A stretch of 64,000 bases of DNA, from positions 25,513,001 through 25,577,000 of the forward strand of contig NC_083388.1 in the NCBI RefSeq assembly GCF_031755915.1, written 5' to 3'. The stretch is from Ziziphus jujuba. Lineage: Eukaryota > Streptophyta > Magnoliopsida > Rosales > Rhamnaceae. Positions 9,551 to 22,834 of the stretch are shown in pieces. Position 1 is the stretch's first letter; the number at the start of each line of letters is the position of its first letter. The position numbers and the translations under genes are program-made. The notes under the pieces are model-generated. The model was not told where the DNA came from, did no database searches, and saw only the letters and a program-made list of their open reading frames with translations.

Positions 9551-12500
9551 AATGGGGCTCAAACAAATGCTTATTTCTCTTCCATGCATTATCTTCTTTC
9601 TTGCATGCATTTTCTTGGGTTTTCTACAAACTACTTTAGGTTCAGCAGAAAGGGCAACTTATGTTGCTCATATGGACAAGTCTTTCAAGCTTGACTTCCA
9701 CCCTACCCACCACCATTGGTACTCCTCCATTGTTGACTCTCTCAACAATGGCAATGATCCTTCCTCATCATCATCATCACTTCTATACACTTACGATACC
9801 GCTATTCATGGCTTCAGTGCAACTCTGTCTCTACAAGAATTAGAGATTCTAAAGAAGTCCCCAGGATTCGTCTCAGCTTACAATGACAAAATCGCCATGG
9901 CCCACACAACCCGCTCCATAGACTTCCTCTCCCTCAACCCCTCCACTGGTCTATGGCCTGCTTCAAACCACGACGAAGATGTCATCATTGGTGTCATTGA
10001 TTCCGGCGTCTTTCTGTAGAGTGAGAGCTTCAAAGACGATGGAATGATTGCAAAAATTAAAGGAATTTGCTAGGAAGGGAAGAGTTCAATTCATCCATGT
10101 GTAACAATACGCTCATAGGAGCTAGATACTACAACAAGGCTGCCATTGCTCAAAATTTCACCATCAATATGAACTCTCCTCGGGACATTAGTGGGCATGG
10201 GACTCACACAGCTTCCACAGCTGCTGGGAACTATGTGGAAGATGTTTCTTATTTCGGCTATGCTAAAGGGACTGCAAGAGGTGTTGCACCACGCTCAAAG
10301 GTGGTCGTTTACAAGGTCTTATGGGGTACTGGGATAGGCAAAGGCTTTTCCGCTGATATTACAGCAGCCTTAGACCAACCTATTGCTGATGGAGTGGATG
10401 TTATCTCAGGCTTTATAGAATTCGGTGATGCACAATTGTATGAGAATTCATTAGCAATAGCTTCTTTTGCTGCCATGGAGAAGGGTGTGGTGGTTTCTGC
10501 TTCTGTAGGAAATGATGGCCCAGATCTTAGGACTCTGACCAATGACATTCCATGGGCCTTGACTGTTACTGCAGGGTCAGTAGACCAATCATTTGGTGGG
10601 ACACTAACCTTTGGAAACGGACTGAATCTAGTGGGGTGGACCTTGTTTCCAGCAAATGCCATCGTTGAGAACTATCCTTTAATATATAACAAAACCTTCT
10701 CCGCATGCAACTCGTCCAAATTGTTATCGGATTCTGCCCCTCAAGGGATCATCATCAGGACCCATCCAAGATCCCTCACCAGAACCCTAGACAAATCCTG
10801 ATCCCAAGAAAATCCTACCGGACCCTCCAATGGAAAACCCGACAGAACCTCCCCTAAGAGTTGGACTTACCACAATTTTTCTGCACTGAAAATACACTTC
10901 TATATACACCACCTTATTCCTCCTACCTTACTATAATTTGTTTCCACAAATTTATAGCACTCCAAAATAATAACAGGAAATCAATAAGCAATTAAACAAA
11001 TATCTGTCCAATCCGTATACAGAGCATTATACAAATAAATATGAAATTAATACAATGACAGATGAAGCAATACAAGATGGAGAGGAAAAAGGGAGGATAT
11101 GCTTCTTGGACTTTTGGCAATGAACTGAGACGTCGAGCTCACCCCGGACGATCAACGTCTCCCAATCTAGGCCTAGGGGAATGGAATTTAAAAATATGAG
11201 ATACTAATCATCTTAGTGAGTAACCCAATCTATTACACAATTATAATATTAATAATATAACAAAAAAAGAAACTTAATTAATCAATACCAAACAATTAAA
11301 TAAATAATTAAAATAAATATTTGAAATAATGTTTTCTCTCAAAAACCCTTACAGTTCACTCAATTGGAAAAGTTCCCCTTTTAAAACATTTTCACAAAAC
11401 CCAACAATTGTACCCTAAAAATCAAGGAATAATTAATTAAATTAATTATAATTTAAATACATTAAATTAAAGATCTAGAATGTATAATAAGAAACAAGAA
11501 TAATTTAATAACAATTATTAAATTGTACACAAAATGTCATAAATAAAATAAGCAAAATTACAATAAAATTTACATAAAAAAATAATCAAGAAATATCAAA
11601 TTAAATGAAATGCAATAATTTAGAATGCACATAAATACAAATATTAATTTAGAACTCAATATATAGATTGAAAACATTTTAAAAATCCAATAATTAAATT
11701 TAGAATAAACATCACTAGATAAAATAAATAAAATCGTAAATAAACTTGTATTAAAGAAATTTGGCATAAAACAAAAATAAACTCAGTATATAAATTATAA
11801 AATTTATTGTTTTAATCAATGAAATAATCAAGGAAACATTTTAATAGATTTTAAATCTCAATTTAAAATAGATAAAAAAAATACAATAAAATTCATGTTA
11901 AAATCTCAAAATTTAAATAAATAATATCAACATGGTAAAATAAAATTGTAAAACACCAATTTAAAATAATTGATAAGAACATAAATAAACACATTTCAGA
12001 AAATATTAGTTTGAAATAAGCAATAAAACAAAATTAAATATATTTAATTTTAAATACGATTTTAAAGCATCTTGGTTTGAAATTCATATCGAGAAAATAA
12101 CTTGATGCACCACACTATATACCAGTGATGCCCTATGATATCCAGCGTCCCGAGCACCATCTGGTGGGAGGTTAAAGAGAGAAACTTGCATACGGTCACT
12201 TCGACGTCTCGATAGCTCCGCTGCTTAAACCGTCAATCCGGCCATGGAGGGGGACGGCTTATGGCCAATATCAAACTTGTATGCCTTCGGTCCAATAGCA
12301 ACTCACGGGAGATATTATAACTTGCACGCTCATCCACATATATAGTACAAAACACCAGTACTGTATGAGTGCGTCTAAAACAAATAATTATATTATTTTT
12401 AAAAATAACAATTTTTCCAAAACTCATTGTGGGAATCATATCATTTTTCAAATTCACCATCCCATATTTTTCTTTAATATCACCAACATAAATCCATCGA

Positions 12501-15500
12501 TAATATATAATTTTTCTCATATCATAAAATCAACTAGATAATATTTCAAGTGCATAAATATATATTTTGAGAGCATCATACCCTAAACTAATATTTCTCT
12601 TGAAATCTTTAAAATCAAATCATGCCAAAAATATTATTAAAATCACATGAAATTCATATATTCTCAAAATAATGTAAACGCATTTGTTATACATTATAAA
12701 ATCAACATCAAACTCAACAATAATTAATTAAAAATCTTAAACCATAATTCCTTTAAAATCCCAAATACATTTTTCGCAACAATACATATATTAAAACCAT
12801 TATAAATCGGCATTGTAAAATTAAATGGAAATTCCTTCAAATATAAACATATATTAACATGAAAACCTTCTAATTACACAATATTCCAACAATAAAATTT
12901 AACAATTATTAATAAAATTCCATATCCATAAAATTCTTGAAATCAAGATATTTTTTATGCACAAATAATTATAATTCATTCAATTTTGGCATCAAGATTC
13001 CAAATATAAATTTACTAAATATTCAACACATAAAACATATTCTTCAAATAACCAATTAACACAAAATATATATATATTTTTAATAGTCCCCAAAATAGTT
13101 TTGAAGGTGGGTCACTCACCTCAAGCACGCAATCCAACCAAGATCCTCCATAGGATCAATTCTACGGCTCACAAGTGCTCCAAAAACAACAATATTACAC
13201 AGGGTCAAATAAATTAATATTTTATTCGGATAAATAATACCCGGTACTCGGGGGGCTAACACAAACGATAACCAAAATTTATGAGTAATATACCGAATTG
13301 AAGCTTGTGAAACGAGGATTACAAATCTGGTCTTACTTCCCGGAGATTGGACCCGAGGTGGCCGGAATCTGGCTGGAAAGTTCTCAAATTTTAAACCCTC
13401 GATTCTCATAATCCGTTAAGAATTGAGGAAATCAGACACTAGATTTGGGTTCAGGGGGTCAAAATTAGTGGGAAAGGATGGGTGGGGTGATCGAAAACTC
13501 ACCGGAATTGGGTTTTCCAGTGAGCCACCGTGGTCGCCGGAATCCGCCACCGCCGGTGTCGCGTCCGGTGGCCACTGGCCGTGAAACTTGGTGACGTGGT
13601 ATATCTTGTGATGGGTAACTCAACGGGATCGGCAGTAAGGCAAACGGAGGTCTGGTTTGGGAGATATCGGCGAGAGAAGAAAATCGACAACTAGCCGAAA
13701 AATGCCCCAATCCGGGGCGTCGTCGGCGATCTGGCCGTAATTTTTGGCTGGCCGGTCGGATTTCAGGTGGGCTTCAAGCTAGGGTGACACATGTAGCTTA
13801 AAAGTGATTGGACGGCAGTCAACGGTGGTGGCCGGTGGTGGTGGCTTCTCTCCGTCTCTCTCTCTCTCTCTCTCTCCCCCCCTCCCCTCTTTCTCTCTCT
13901 TCCCCCCGGCTCACGTGTTTTGGCCAAAACAAAATTCACCCGTGGGTGATACTGTTCACTCACGAGATTGGCTGAAAATACGACACATGGCACACTATTC
14001 ACATAAGTCAAAATATATTAAAATATTACGGTATTCGGAAAATTTTGCATATCCATAACTTTCAAACCACATGTCCAAATCGGACGTACCGCTAGTCTAT
14101 GAACTCGTATCAAGGAGTACTTCACAACCATGCATGAGTCAAAGCTTAACTTTGCATGAACAAAAAGTCAACTCAGGCACCCCTTGGACAGTCTGGACCT
14201 CAACTTGTTTTGCTCATAACTTTCAATCTGTAGCTTTGTTTTCAACGTGCTACTAGTCTATGGACTTGTGACAATGTGTACTTCATAACGCGACCTCGGT
14301 CAATGTAAAATTCCATCGGAAACAAAAAGTCAATATTTGACTCCTTCTTGGTCAACAACGGTCAAACCCGGTCAACCTTGGTCAAATTTGAGAAATTTCT
14401 GGTGTACTTCGGGATGGGGTGTTACATCATCTGTGATCAAACTTGGCCTGTTCTTGATCAAATCCAACATGTCACCATGGCACAGTTGTTTGGAGCAATA
14501 TTCATCTCAAACTCTTCTGAAATATTATTTGAATTGGGATAAATTACATGTCCCGGTGTTGTGATAAGCCCACAGGATGCATACCCTGTGATCAAATATG
14601 CAGAAAGTAGTGAGAATCCTTCCGTGAGCATCAAGTTTCAAAAGACCTTTGTTAGGACAAAGCCTGCACCATTAGCCGCCATGTACAGTTCGAGAGGTCC
14701 TTCTCTAAATTCCCAACACATCATGAAGCCGGACATAATGGCACCCGGGACTAGAATTTTGGCTGCCTATGTTCTAACTCAACAATCAGGAGTAATTAGA
14801 TCCAATGTGTTTTTCCCAAGCAACTACAATTTATTATCTGGGACATCAATGGCTTGTCCTCATGCTTCTGGTGTGGCAGCATTACTAAAAGGCGTACATC
14901 CTGAGTGGAGTCCGGCTGCAATTAGATCAGCCATGATGACTACAGCCAATCCATTGGACAATACTCAAAACACAATTCGTGACAATGGAAATCGTTTGGA
15001 ATTCGCTTCGCCTTTAGCTATTGGATCAAGTCACATTGATCCTAACAGAGCAGTTGACCCAGGTTTGGTATATGATGCAACTCCACAAGACTATGTGAAT
15101 CTGCTTTGCTCCATGAATTTTACCAGTAACCAAATCTTAACCATCACTAGATCACGAGCCTATAATTGTTCCAACCCATCTTCTAATTTGAACTACCCAC
15201 CTTTTATTGTTTATTATGATAACCAAACAATATCAAGGACTCAGAAGTTTGATAGAATTTTAACTAATGTGGGAGACAGTGTTTCACAATATAAGGCTAA
15301 GGTGGCAGCTCCAGTGGGTTCTGAAGTAATTGTTTCACCAGACACATTAGTCTTTGGGAAGAAGAATGAGAAACAAAGGTACTGTCTTATAATAAAATAT
15401 GGAAGCGATGAGCAAGGAAAAGAATCGTTTGGAGAAATTGTTTGGGTTGAAGAAAACAGAAACCACACTGTGAGGAGGCCAATTGTTGTATCCCTGTTTA

Positions 15501-15505
15501 TCTGA
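9551..15505 (+). pseudogene. SBT-B: near-complete subtilase pseudogene split by a 3.7-kb repeat
   Basis: This is the best-preserved subtilase here. It starts at ATG 9551 with a clear signal peptide (MGLKQMLISLPCIIFFLACI). Next come an I9 propeptide (TYVAHMDKSF to about residue 110), the Asp block (DVIIGVIDSGV), the His block (GHGTHTASTAAGNYVED) and the oxyanion Asn (SVGNDGP). The segment 10757-14426 is a foreign repeat. Coding resumes at 14427 with the Ser block (GTSMACPHASGVAALLKG, about 14840-14893), the C-terminal domain, and TGA at 15503-15505. Lesions include TAG where the GVWPES motif should continue (10018) and TAG in WKGICQ (about 10072). There is also a small deletion and 1-bp frameshift at 10030-10085, and a TAA in FELG*ITCP (14539). 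Without these it would be a secreted cell-wall protease. The catalytic triad residues themselves are still present. Confidence 0.92.
10757..14426. mobile_element. Repeat element TE1 (3.67 kb), class unresolved, inserted in SBT-B
   Basis: The element begins AGGACCCATCC and ends GTGTTACA. It is flanked by TCATC on both sides (10752-10756 and 14427-14431), and deleting it with one TCATC restores the paralogous line ATCATCATCTGTGATC. It is the same family as TE2 (51229-54047), sharing AGGACCC ends, the GAGATNCTAATCATCT.AGTGAGT block and the GGTGGGTCACTCACCT block. Both also share the GCCGG-rich/CT-repeat part and the GTCAACGGTCAA-rich tail. The two ends read inward are imperfect inverted copies (CACCCCATCC versus GGACCCATCC, then CACCAGAA in both). 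No transposase or polyprotein frame is seen. A 5-bp duplication fits an LTR-type insertion; the inverted ends fit a DNA element. Confidence 0.7.
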
Positions 15506-16975
15506 GTTCTTTAGACATGAGTTGTGTATCATTCAAAATAAGATCACATTACATGGTTATGTTGAATAAGTGATCTTTAGATAATCCATATTGCAGGCCT
15601 AATTTTTGCTTATCTTTCTACAATAAAATGGAAAAAATTTCCCTCTTACTTTTGATAATGATCTGTTTTTCTCTAGCTTCTAGGATTATGATAGAGCTAG
15701 CAATGGCTTAAATGACTTAAATGATAAGATATATATCATGTGGCATGAAAATGACTTAATAGCATTACATTTGTCCGATTGTGTGAAATATCATAATGTA
15801 GATTTGTCCAACTTTGTCTTGTTAATTAATCAATGGTATGATTTTTCTTCCAAGCATCAGGAGGTATTGAAAAGATAAGGTAACCTACGACCAGCTTGGA
15901 AAATTGTTTAATTTTTTGCTAGTGTCATCTGCTCTTTGAAAACAATGGCAAAGGAACTGTCATATTCATATTTTGTAATTTATTGAATTGAATTCAAACA
16001 TTGTAAAGGTTTCACTTTTTTGTTTTGGCAATTGGCATATGCCTTGCATGTCAAGTAAAATTGTATACTTTTCTCTTACATTTTCCTTGTAGATTTCCTC
16101 TACGACTACTACTACTAATAATAATAATAATAAAACTTTGCCTGTTAGGATGACGATGATTGATCGGTTGTTTACGAATATTAATTTTTTGACTTTTCTC
16201 AATTACCTCTTAATTTTTTGGAATTCTTTTGAATCAACAAGACAGATTCATTGAAACCTCCGCTATTCTATTTGTGTACTTGTTCTTTCTCATAACTTCC
16301 ACATTTACATTACTGATTTTGTTTAAAGAAAACAACCGATGGCTCCAAATATAATCCCCATCATTGTGATTTAACTATTTGTTATTTTACCTTAATGTTA
16401 CACAAATCATGATATCCCCATATCATTAAAAAATTTTGCTGCATATAATTGATCGTCCATTTTAAATTCATCTTCCAAAAAAGAATATGAGTATATTACT
16501 GCCTTCCATTCATCATAAACACTTTCAATCCAAATGCTAAAGTTTTCCCAAAGTTGACGCGCAGTTAACTATACTTATGTAAGTCATTTTCATGTCTCAA
16601 TGACGACATATTGTTTTTTTATTTTTGTTTTTGTGTTTTTGCCTATTACGACAATTATAAAAGTGACATATTTTCTCAAAGCAATCAAATAATTGTATGT
16701 GCACTAATTAAAAACCAAATATTTCTCAAATAAAAAATTCTTTCTTACCGTTATTAAACTTGTTTTAATTTATGTCTTGTTTTGTCGAGGAACAACTTGC
16801 ATAACTTATGTCCAGCTAATACAAAACAGTTTAAACAATCTGATAATATTAAAGCAAAAATAAATAAATAATAACCTTAAAAAAAAAAGGCAAATAAATA
16901 ATAATCTAATAATATAATAATATAATACCCCTTTTTTTTTCTTTTTTTTTCTTTTTTTTGGCTTCTGCTAGTTTC
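15506..16975. other. Spacer between SBT-B and SBT-C
   Basis: No gene is seen. This is the second copy of the duplicated subtilase spacer (compare 7140-8287). It ends in the same poly(T)/CTTTT tract that hosts the TRIM in the other copy, so it is an unoccupied site for that insertion. The end (GGCTTCTGCTAG) resembles 9036-9052 (GGGCTTCCACTAA), immediately before a deletion into subtilase coding sequence. Confidence 0.7.
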
Positions 16976-18670
16976 AGCAGAAAGGGAAACTTATATTGTT
17001 CATATGGACAAGTCTTTCAAAGCCTGATTTCTACCATTGGTACTCCTTCATTGTTGACTCTCTCAACAATGACAATCCCTCCTCCTCATCACTTCTATAC
17101 ACTTATGACAATGTTGTTCATGGCTTCAGTGCAACTCTTTCTCCACAAGAGCTTGAGATTCTAAAGAAGTCCCCCAACTTCATCTTCGCTTACAGGGAAA
17201 AAATTGCCACGGCCCACACCACCCATTCCACAGACTTCCTCTCCCTCAACCCATCCACTGGTCTATGGCCTCCTTCCAACTACGGTGAAGATGTCATCAC
17301 TGGTGTCACCGATTCCGGTGTTTGGTAGGAGAGTGATAGCTTCAAAGATTGTGGAATTACTAATAAAATTCCAACTAAATGGAAAGGAATTTGCCAGGAA
17401 GGAGAATAGTTCAATTCCTCCATGTGTAACAATAAGCTTATGGGAGCTAGATACTACAACATGGTAGCCATTGCTAAAAATATCACCATCATTATGAACT
17501 GTCCTAGAGACATTGATGGGCATGGAACTCACACATCTTCCATAGCCAGTGGGAACTATGTAGAAGACGCATCTTATTTTGGCTATGCTAAAGGAACTAC
17601 CAGAGGTTTCGCCTCACACTCGAGGGTGGCAGTTTACAAGGTCTTATGGGGTATTGAGGGGAGCATGACCTATTCATCCGATGTTCTGGCGATCGTAGAC
17701 CAAGCTATTGCTGACGGGGTGGACATCATTTCAGTCTCCATAACTTTTGGAAACGAGTCGTTGTATGAGGATCCCATAGCCATAGTTGCTTTTGCTGCCA
17801 TTGAAAAAGGGGTTCTACTTTCTGCTTCTGCGGGAAATGGTGGTCCGACTGTTGGGACTATGAGTAATGCTATTCTTTGGGCCTTGATCATCGCAAAAGG
17901 GTCCATTGATCGATCATTTGGTGGCACACTTACCTGTGGAAATGGACTAAATCTTGATAGGTGGACCTTGTTCCCAGCAAATGCCATTGTGGAAAACTAT
18001 CCCTTAATATATAACAAAACCTTCTCAGCATGCAATTTGTCCGAGTTGTTATCGGATTCTGACCCTCAAGGGATCATCATCTGTGATCAAACTTGGCCTT
18101 TTGTGAGCAAATCAGACATGTCACTATGTAGGATTTTTAGAACAAAAAAACATAGCGAAAAAAAAAAGAGAAAGAAGCTTAAACTGGTGTGGTGAACACA
18201 CTCGTTCATTCTTGGACAGAACATATAAACACAAGTTTTCAGAAACAGTAAACCACCTATTTTTCACCTACTACTGCAGTAATCATATTGTCAAAAGACA
18301 AGTCATACTTTGGCTACCTAATACAACAATGTTTTTACCAAAAATAGAAAGTACAATAACTAATCATCACAAAGCAACTTATGACAGTAACAAAAGTAGC
18401 ATTACACTAACACTCCTCCTTGACACTTTTGTTGGAAACATTAAGATCATTTCTTAATGTTTCAAACATGTTTCTTGGCAAAACTTTTGTCAAAATATCA
18501 GCAAGCTGGACCTCAGAACTGCAATGAACCAGCTTCACTTTACCATTTCTTTCAGCTTCTTTCACAGCATGATATTTTACTGGAATATGCTTTGTTCTTA
18601 TATGTTAACCTGGATTTTCAGCAATGGACATTATAGACTTGTTGTCACAATATATAATGGTAGCTTCTTC

Positions 18671-21600
18671 TTACCTCTCATTTAAATCAACAAGCAACTT
18701 CTTTAGCCATAAAGCTTGATTTGAAGCAGCTGCAGTAGTAATATATTCAGCTTCAGCTGAAGATTGAGCAACTGAACCTTGTTTTTGTGAGCTCCATGAA
18801 AAAGGAACTAAACCAAGAGGAAAAAAGTACCCTGAAGTACTTTTTGAATCCTCCATGTTGCCAGTCCAATCACTATCAACATAGCCCATCAACTTGCCTT
18901 CTTCTTGTTTTGAAAACCAAACACCATAGTCTATGGTGCCTCCAATGTACCTTAGCTGTAGAATAATGCATATGTGATGGAGCACGCATAAATCTAGAAA
19001 GAAAACTCATAGAAAACATAATGTTAGTTCTAGAAGCACATAAATACAGCAAACTTCCAATAAGGCTTCTATAGGTTGAAACTTTAATCTTGACAGCACC
19101 ATCTTCGAGTTCAAGTTTTTGATTGTAAACCATTGGAGTGTCAACTGGATTACACTTCTCCAAGTCAGAATTTTTGAGTAGTTCCACAGCATACTTCTTT
19201 TGGGATAAGAAAATTCCATGACTAAATTGATATATCTCCATGCCAAGAAAGTAGTTCATCACTCCTAGATCTGACATTTCAAACACCTTTTGCATTTTAG
19301 ATTTAAACTCCAACACACTTTGTTGATCTCCTCATGTAACAAACAAGTCATCAACATATAGAGAAACAATTAATTTTTCATCATTTGAACCTGACTTCAC
19401 GTACAAAGTAGGCTTATTCTCACTCCTTTTAAATCCCTTTCCAATAAGGTATGAGTCGATTCTACTATACCAAGCTCTAGGAACCTGTTTCAAGCCATAA
19501 AGAACCTTATGTAGTTTATAAACTTTGTCTTCCTTTCCTTGAACAACAAAGCTTTGAGGTTGTTCAATATATACTTCTTCCTGCAGGTAACCATTTAGAA
19601 ATGCAAATTTCACATCTAAATGGTAAACTTTTCAGCCTTTTTGAGTAGCAAGTGCTAATAGAAATCTGATTGTCTCATATCTTGCAACTGATGCAAACGT
19701 ATCTCCATAATCAATACCAAGTTGCTGCACATAATCTTGCTTTATGCTTATTTATTGTACCATCTGCATTGAGCTTGGTCCTAAAGACCTAATTCACTCT
19801 AATGGCTTTTTTTCCTTGCGGTTTGTTCACCAATTCCCAAGTTTTGTTTTTGTTTATCATATTGATTTCAGTTTTCATGGCCTTTTTCCATGTCTCGAAC
19901 TGATTTGTGTCATAGAAAGTAGTTGGATCACATAATGCTAGGTTGCATCTCTCATATATATCCGTCAAGGGTCTTGTACCTCGAACATCGGACATGGATC
20001 TTGTAGCTCAGACATCGAATATGAGCCTTGTATCTCAGATATCGAACATGGGCCTTGTATCTCGGACATCGGAAAGGAGTCTTGTATCTTAGACATCAGA
20101 CATGGGTCATGTATCTCGAACATCGGACAGAAGTCTTGTATCTCGGATATCGGACATGAGTCTTATATCTCGAACATCAGACATGGGTCGTGTATCTTGG
20201 AAATCGAACAGGAAGCTTGCACCTTGGACATCGGACATGGATCATGTATCTTGGACATCGGATAGGAATCTTGTACCTCGGACATCGGACATGGATCGTG
20301 TATCTCGAACATCGGACATGAGAGGTCTTGTATCTCGGATATCAGATAGGTGTCTTGTATCTCGGATATATCAGTGAAGGGTCTTGTACCTCGGATGCTT
20401 CTCTCGGATGCATCAGTGAAAGGTTTTATACCTCAGATGCTTTTCTCATATACATTAGTCAAGGATCTTGTACCTCGGACTCCAACAGCATCTTCATCAT
20501 TTGAATCGGTCTCCTCCTGAATCTCATCATGTTCTTAGATAAAATTATTTTCTGAGGCTTGAACTTCACTCTTTTTCCAATTCCAAACAGTAGCTTCATC
20601 AACTTTAATATTCCTACTAACAATTAGCTTGTTAGTCTTCAAATGATATACTCTATACCCTTTTGTGTTGCTACTGTAACCAACAAAAATTTCCATATCA
20701 GCTTTTTTATCCAACTTGTCTCTCTTAATTTCAGAAACATGTGTATAACAAATACTCCCAAATATCTTCAAATGCTCCACAGTAGGCTTGACTCCATACC
20801 ACACCTCATATGGAGTTTTAAACTCCAATGCTGTAGTTGGTAATCCATTTAGGAAATACACTAAGGTATTCACTGCTCCAACCCAGAACTTCTTTGGTAA
20901 TTGCTTCTCAAACAACAAGCATCTACACATCTCCATAATAGTCATGTTCTTCCTCTCACTAACCCCATTTTGCTGAGGAGTATAGGGAGAGGTCAACTGA
21001 TGTTGAATTCCAGCTTCTTTGCATTGCAACTCAAACTTTTAAGCTGTATATTCAGTCCGATTATCTGATCGTATCACCTTGATGCTACGTTTTGTTTGAT
21101 TTTCAACCATGGCTTTAAAGCTGGTGAATATATTAGCAACTTTAGATTTTTGTTTCAGAAAATACACCCAGCATATTCTGGAGAAATCGTCTATGAAAGT
21201 GAGAAAATATCTACTACCATTGATAGAATTCTCACTCATAGGTCCACATACATCACTATGAATTAACTGAAGCTTTTCAAAGGCTTTCCAAGCATCTTTC
21301 AAAGGGAATGACAGCCTTTGTTGTTTACCAAGCTGACACACTTCACACACTTCTAGATTTTTGCTAACAGCAGGCATATTCTACACCAATTTTTTTTCAT
21401 GCATTAGATTCACGAAGTCATAGTTAAAATGACCAAGTCTTTTATGCCACAACTTAGATTCATCATTAGTTTTGGCATAAAAAACATTATTACCCTTCTT
21501 GTTCCACTCTACCACAAAGCTTTTATCTTTCATTCCAACATTTAGCATTTCACTTCCATGTTGATCATATATTATGCAAGACTTATCTTGAAAATTCAAA

Positions 21601-22834
21601 GAATATCCATTTTCAAGCATTTGTCCCACACTCAACAAGCTTTGATTAATTTCGTGTATATATAACACATTTGAAATGAGTTTCGTACTTGTTGTAGTTT
21701 TCACGGCCACATCTCCTTTGCTTTGAACTTGAATAAAAGCTCTATTTTCTATTTGGACTTTGGAAACAAAGTTTCTATCCAAGGTCTTGAAGAGATCAAC
21801 ATCATGAGTCATATGTTGAGTGCAGCCACTATCCACCAACCAAGCTTCTTTGCTGCCGGTTTCTACATAACATTTAGCAACAAACAGTCTTTCCTCATTT
21901 TGCCATGCTTCATCAGCAACTTGTACTTGGTGTGCTTGTTGCACTGGACCTCCTTTGTTTTTGCAAACTTTTTCAATATGTCCAAGTTGTTTGCAAGCTC
22001 TACATTGAACATTAGACCTAAACCAATAATATTTTTCAGGATGGTTATCCTTTTTGCAATGAGAGCACTTCATAAACTTCTTTCTTTCACCCTCTCTGCT
22101 TGTACCAGCATCATATTTTCCTTTAACATTACTTCCTCCACCTTGCTACTTCCTTTGATTATCGTTTGCTAGAGCCTTACTTTTTGTAGTGCTAGAAAAG
22201 CACTTTCTAAGGTTTCTTCTTGTCTTATAGATCTTCTTTGTTCAGTTGCTTTTAAAGCATTAACAAGCTCTGATAAAGAAATCTGATTCAGGTCTCTTGA
22301 CTCCTCCAAGGATGAGATCTTTGCTTCAAACTTTTTTAGCAAGCTGACCAACACTTTCTCCACCACTCGTCTGTCACTCAACTCCTCTCCAAGAATTCTA
22401 ATCTGGTTTACTACCTTCATGAGTCTATCAATGAAGTCTTTTACCAACTCAGAATCCTTCATTCTTAAAGTTTCAAACTCCCTCATTAAGTTCAATACCT
22501 GCATTTATCTTGTTCTTGCACTTCCCTGGTCTTCTTTCAGCTTGTAGCAGACCTCTTTAGCTGTAGTGCAAGTGATAATTCTAGTGAACGTCACTTCTGA
22601 AACATCAGCATGTAAGGCAGATAAAGCTTTAAACTTTTTAGCAACCTCCTTACTATGTTGCTTTATTTAAGTGATAGTGGGATTTGTTGTCAAAAGGAGA
22701 TGATTTCTTTTGGTCTCTATTACTTCCCACAAGTCAAAAGCTTGAAGGTAAGCTTTCATTTTTATAGACCACATGGCATAATTTTCTCTAGAAAAGATAG
22801 GAGGTGATGGAGCAGAAAAATGACTTGAAGCCAT
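18671..22834 (-). pseudogene. Copia gag-pol remnant
   Basis: Read on the minus strand from ATG 22834 (MASSHFSAPSPPIFSRENYA), gag is broken by a TAA within ~60 codons and again at about 22505. In order follow the gag core (about 22504-22169), a CCHC knuckle (CRACKQLGHIEKVC, about 22000) and the protease motif (WLVDSGCTQHM, about 21855). The GAG-pre-integrase (LWHKRLGHFNYD) and integrase come next (about 21270-20600, HSDVCGPM and the FIDDFSR region). RT follows (about 19613-19333, with [15 protein letters not shown] and the catalytic YVDD), then RNase H (about 18985-18680, ending in AEAEYI). Many stops and frameshifts separate the blocks. The linker between integrase and RT is replaced by a 27-bp minisatellite. 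Confidence 0.9.
19955..20490. repeat. 27-bp minisatellite inside the copia pol linker
   Basis: About fourteen degenerate copies of a 27-bp unit (GTCTTGTATCTCGGACATCG plus GACATGG) run from about 19965 to 20370. They are followed by longer related units containing ATCAGTGAAGGGTCTTGTACC. As 27 is divisible by three, each unit encodes nine residues in the polyprotein frame on the minus strand (MSDIRDTRL-like). A nine-residue repeat also appears on the opposite strand. The repeat seed matches the polyprotein segment VRGTRPLTDIYER at its left end. Confidence 0.9.

Noticed and set aside
13116..14058. Several open frames in the GC-rich part of TE1, and 53040-53676 in TE2
   Set aside because: Composition is GCCGG/CT-repeat driven. 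The frames are not conserved between the two copies and no transposon protein motif is present.
20102..20377. Plus-strand open frame of nine-residue repeats
   Set aside because: It is the complementary reading of the 27-bp minisatellite. A unit divisible by three keeps all frames open without selection.
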